This document shows positions 6,122-7,963 of a stretch of 7,963 nt of DNA, piece after piece. The stretch's first letter is position 1, and every line of letters starts with the position of its first letter. The DNA comes from Deltaproteobacteria bacterium. Its GTDB lineage: Bacteria > Desulfobacterota > Dissulfuribacteria > Dissulfuribacterales > QOAL01. A model generated the notes under the pieces. It was not told the DNA's origin. It made no database searches and saw only the letters and a list, made by a program, of their open reading frames with translations. The stretch lies in the NCBI GenBank assembly GCA_026988585.1, contig JALSKY010000265.1:1-7963 (forward strand). The letters are read 5' to 3'. The translations under genes were made by a program, and so were the position numbers.

Positions 6122-6940
6122 CTATTGCCTGCTCAACGTCTGATAAACCAGGATTAGTCCTTCCAGGGAGAGATCCTTTACCACCTTTCTCATGGAACTG
6201 GTATAAGGCTGGAGTAGAGGCGCCAGACCACCAGTTCCAAGCACTTCAGCCCCATCAGAAAACTCCCGGCGCAGTCTTTTGACAAGTCCATCCACCATCG
6301 CCCCGAAGCCATGAAGAATACCTGACTGGATGGCTGTTACAGTATCCTTGCCAAGGACCTGGGGCGGTTGTTCAGGAAAGCCGACAGAGGGGAGTTTGGC
6401 AGTGGACGAGGAGAGGGCATTCATGCAGGAGAGGATGCCGGGAGCAATGGCTCCTCCAAGATATTCTCCTGTTTCAGAGATGCAGTCAAAGGTGGTGGCC
6501 GTGCCCAGGTCCACTACTATGGATGCCCTCTTTGTCCTGCTGAAGGCAGCTATGGCGTTGATCAGCCTGTCAGTGCCAACTTCTTCAGGATTTGGGTATT
6601 TGAAGGCCACCATGTTTTTAGCGTTATCATGTGCGTCAATGGCTGACTTGCCAAGGTAGTCACGGCACATCATCTGCCAGCAGCGGGAGACAACAGGCAC
6701 TACAGAGGAAAACATTATATCATCTATCTCAGTTATCTCTGAATCCGCGAAGGACAAAAGGGTCTGGAGCTGGATCGCAAGCTGATCCGGTGTCATCTCT
6801 GTATCTGTCTTTATTCTCCAGGTCTCTTTCAGGGTGGCGGCGGTTCGACGCGTGGCAATTGCCAGGCCTATTGTGGTGTGGGTGTTGCCGATATCAGTAA
6901 GCAGCACCCTCCTTATCCCACTGGTTGATTCTCTTGTCAT
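6122..6940 (-). CDS. coaX: Type III pantothenate kinase
   Basis: A 272-residue ASKHA-fold kinase that phosphorylates pantothenate, the first step of coenzyme A synthesis, in the cytoplasm. Motifs: LLTDIGNTHTTIGL (13-26, Asp16 and Asn19 in the phosphate-binding loop), WRIKTD (41-46), SSVVP (78-82), NPEEVGTDRLINA (117-129, Asp124 being the expected catalytic base), VVDLGTATTFD (142-152), EYLGGAIAPGI, AKLPSV, and late TGGLAPLL and LSLEGL. Start: ATG at 6940 has GAGGA about ten bases upstream; TTG at 6982 would add 14 residues of non-family sequence and has no better signal. With this start, length is slightly above the usual 255-260. It is alone on the minus strand, convergent with waaA and divergent from rpsL. 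The birA gene that often neighbours coaX is not present here. Confidence 0.95.
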   Translation of the reverse strand: MTRESTSGIRRVLLTDIGNTHTTIGLAIATRRTAATLKETWRIKTDTEMTPDQLAIQLQTLLSFADSEITEIDDIMFSSVVPVVSRCWQMMCRDYLGKSAIDAHDNAKNMVAFKYPNPEEVGTDRLINAIAAFSRTKRASIVVDLGTATTFDCISETGEYLGGAIAPGILSCMNALSSSTAKLPSVGFPEQPPQVLGKDTVTAIQSGILHGFGAMVDGLVKRLRREFSDGAEVLGTGGLAPLLQPYTSSMRKVVKDLSLEGLILVYQTLSRQ

Positions 6941-6996
6941 TTGATTCAAATCCTCTTTTTCTCTTTTGATGATGTTTGACAAAATCAGAATTAGAT

Positions 6997-7002
6997 ATTA
7001 TA
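6997..7002 (-). promoter_or_regulatory. Possible -10 element for coaX
   Basis: On the minus strand this reads TATAAT, a perfect -10 hexamer in an AT-rich setting; transcription would start about 50 bases before ATG 6940. No matching -35 is seen at 16-18 bases, so the call is weak. Confidence 0.33.
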
Positions 7003-7049
7003 AATTGCTGTTCGGTCCTGACTGCTGAATCTGCTTACTGGTTCAGGCA

Positions 7050-7098
7050 TATAAAAAGATTTTTAGGACTTGACAATACAAAACTAACCCATTATTAA
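7050..7098 (+). promoter_or_regulatory. Sigma-70 promoter for rpsL-rpsG with UP-like block
   Basis: A perfect -35 TTGACA (7070-7075) is followed after 17 bases by TATTAA (7093-7098, four of six matches to TATAAT). The start site would be near 7105, giving a leader of about 127 bases. An A/T-rich stretch with AAAAAGATTTTT (about 7053-7065) falls at -52 to -40, where an UP element would contact the alpha subunit C-terminal domain; this fits a heavily expressed ribosomal operon. Confidence 0.7.
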
Positions 7099-7113
7099 GT
7101 GCGAACCTTCATT

Positions 7114-7164
7114 GGCCCCTGCACCTCTCCTCAGTTTTGTGGAGGTGAGGTTGCGGTAACGGCC
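7114..7164 (+). promoter_or_regulatory. Structured 5' leader of the rpsL transcript
   Basis: GCACCTC-T-CCTC (7121-7132) folds against GAGG-T-GAGGT-(T)-GC (7142-7154): eleven pairs with one T-T mismatch, one bulged T and a nine-base loop. GGCC copies at 7114-7117 and 7161-7164 could add an outer clamp. No T run follows directly, so it is not a simple terminator. It could be a leader for autogenous control or transcript stability. Candidate rpsL leader RNAs have been proposed in other proteobacterial groups; I cannot tell whether this matches any. Confidence 0.5.
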
Positions 7165-7184
7165 TTTATTGCGTTTTGATAAAC

Positions 7185-7206
7185 AGGTTTTAACAAGGTT
7201 TTAACA
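7185..7206 (+). repeat. 11-bp perfect tandem repeat in the rpsL leader
   Basis: AGGTTTTAACA occurs twice back to back (7185-7195 and 7196-7206), with a degenerate third relative just upstream (GTTTTGATAAACA, about 7173-7185). It lies 26 bases before the rpsL start. The period of about one helical turn would allow protein binding on one DNA face, or it may be an unstructured RNA spacer; no function is established. Confidence 0.75.
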
Positions 7207-7231
7207 AAGAGGATATCGGAGTTTAAAAGGT

Positions 7232-7603
7232 ATGCCGACAATCAATCAGCTGGTAAGGAAGGGCAGAAAGCAGATCAAAAAGAAGACCAAGGCCCCGGCT
7301 CTTGAGTCCTGTCCTCAGAAAAGGGGAGTATGTACACGTGTCTATACCACTACTCCCAAGAAGCCAAATTCCGCCCTGCGGAAGGTTGCACGTGTGCGCC
7401 TAACAAACGGTATAGAGGTAACATCATATATACCGGGGATCGGGCATAACCTGCAGGAGCACTCAGTAGTGCTTATCAGGGGTGGTCGTGTGAAGGATCT
7501 GCCAGGAGTCAGGTATCATATAGTTCGAGGTACCCTTGATGCCCTTGGAGTTGCGGATCGGCGTAAGGCCCGGTCCAAATATGGTACCAAAAGGCCAAAA
7601 TAG
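7232..7603 (+). CDS. rpsL: 30S ribosomal protein S12
   Basis: A complete 123-residue S12, essentially the family length, located at the decoding centre of the small subunit. MPTINQLVRKGRK at the start, CPQKRGVCTRVYTTTPKKPNSALRKVARVRL in the middle and KDLPGVRYH near 88-96 are diagnostic. Lys43 and Lys88, the classic positions for streptomycin-resistance changes, and Pro91 are all wild type, so the sequence predicts a streptomycin-sensitive ribosome; Asp89 is the residue that is methylthiolated in many bacteria. GGAG at 7218-7221 lies ten bases before ATG 7232, and a closer AAAAGG nearly abuts it. It is the first gene of a str-type operon, with its own promoter and leader rather than lying directly behind rpoC. 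Confidence 0.99.
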   Translation: MPTINQLVRKGRKQIKKKTKAPALESCPQKRGVCTRVYTTTPKKPNSALRKVARVRLTNGIEVTSYIPGIGHNLQEHSVVLIRGGRVKDLPGVRYHIVRGTLDALGVADRRKARSKYGTKRPK

Positions 7604-7621
7604 TCTCAGCGGGTAGGTGTC

Positions 7622-7963
7622 ATGCCAAGAAGAAGAGAAGTTCCAAAGAGAGAGATTCAGCCGGATCCAAAGTTCAAGAATGTTCTGGTATCCAAGTTTA
7701 TAAATGGCCTCATGAGACAGGGGAAAAAGAGTGTAGCCCGTGGAATCTTTTATGATGCCATGGAGATCATAAAAGATCGCACCAACGAGAATCCTGTCAA
7801 GGTGTTCGAGGAGGCCATGGAGAATGTGAAGCCCATTGTGGAGGTTCGTTCCAGAAGAGTGGGTGGTGCAACCTATCAGGTCCCTGTAGAGGTTCGGCCT
7901 GAGCGCAGGCGTGCATTGGCAATCAGGTGGCTTGTAGGATATGCCAGGGCACGGGGAGAGAAG
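7622..7963 (+). CDS. rpsG: 30S ribosomal protein S7, 5' part (runs off window)
   Basis: The first 114 codons of S7 (full length about 156), open to the window edge. MPRRREVPKRE at the start, KFINGLMRQGKKSVAR, then VEVRSRRVGGATYQVPVEV and RRRALAIRWLVGYAR are textbook S7; the protein binds the 3' major domain of 16S rRNA and nucleates assembly of the small-subunit head. ATG 7622 follows TAGGTG (7613-7618). The spacer from rpsL is only 18 bases, so there is no room for the structured S7-binding operator that lies between these genes in E. coli; if S7 autoregulates here, the site must be elsewhere. The missing C-terminus and probably fusA and tuf lie beyond the window. Confidence 0.98.
   Translation, partial: MPRRREVPKREIQPDPKFKNVLVSKFINGLMRQGKKSVARGIFYDAMEIIKDRTNENPVKVFEEAMENVKPIVEVRSRRVGGATYQVPVEVRPERRRALAIRWLVGYARARGEK

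Noticed and set aside
7023..7049. Hairpin TGCTGAA/TTCAGGCA upstream of rpsL
   Set aside because: Short, with a bulge and 12-base loop, between two promoters and with no T run on either side; probably chance.
1..7963. CRISPR arrays, insertion sequences, tRNAs, attachment sites or a defence/toxin system
   Set aside because: No regularly spaced repeats, transposase or integrase motifs, cloverleaf or toxin/antitoxin-like genes seen; almost all coding space is assigned to known housekeeping families.

Overview
The window looks like core chromosome of a Gram-negative bacterium, most likely a deltaproteobacterial (Desulfobacterota) lineage. Two genes serve the Kdo/heptose part of lipopolysaccharide (a heptose-7-phosphate kinase and a Kdo transferase). 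The order yicC-remA-gmk, flanked by DUF4416 and LPS genes, is one I associate with that group. A short secreted protein with a PEP-CTERM/VPLPA-CTERM-like tail fits an exosortase-bearing environmental bacterium. No tRNA, rRNA, insertion sequence, CRISPR array or phage gene is visible.

Layout, left to right. (1) 1-446 is the 3' end of an rfaE1/hldA-like kinase; 478-1080 is a DUF4416 protein; 1122-2006 is yicC, all on +. (2) 2007-2565 is a self-contained unit: a sigma-54-type -24/-12 element 10 bases after the yicC stop, a near-perfect Shine-Dalgarno sequence, a 146-residue exosortase-target-like protein and a terminator-like hairpin. (3) 2566-2953 is an AT-rich non-coding gap. (4) 2954-6054 is a tight + strand run remA-gmk-rlmB-waaA with overlaps or gaps of a few bases, ending in a hairpin shared with the convergent coaX. 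(5) coaX lies on the minus strand (6940-6122). (6) 6983-7231 is a divergent control region with a strong sigma-70 promoter, an A/T-rich UP-like block, a long leader hairpin and an 11-bp tandem repeat. It drives rpsL (7232-7603) and rpsG (7622 to the window end), the start of the str ribosomal operon.

Most genes are housekeeping: nucleotide metabolism (gmk), CoA synthesis (coaX), RNA processing and modification (yicC, rlmB), translation (rpsL, rpsG) and outer-membrane LPS core (rfaE1, waaA). The part that stands out is the exosortase-type surface protein, with its own sigma-54-like promoter, lying between yicC and remA. RemA is a known regulator of extracellular-matrix genes in Bacillus, so a matrix-type surface protein beside it is suggestive. 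A functional link is inference only.
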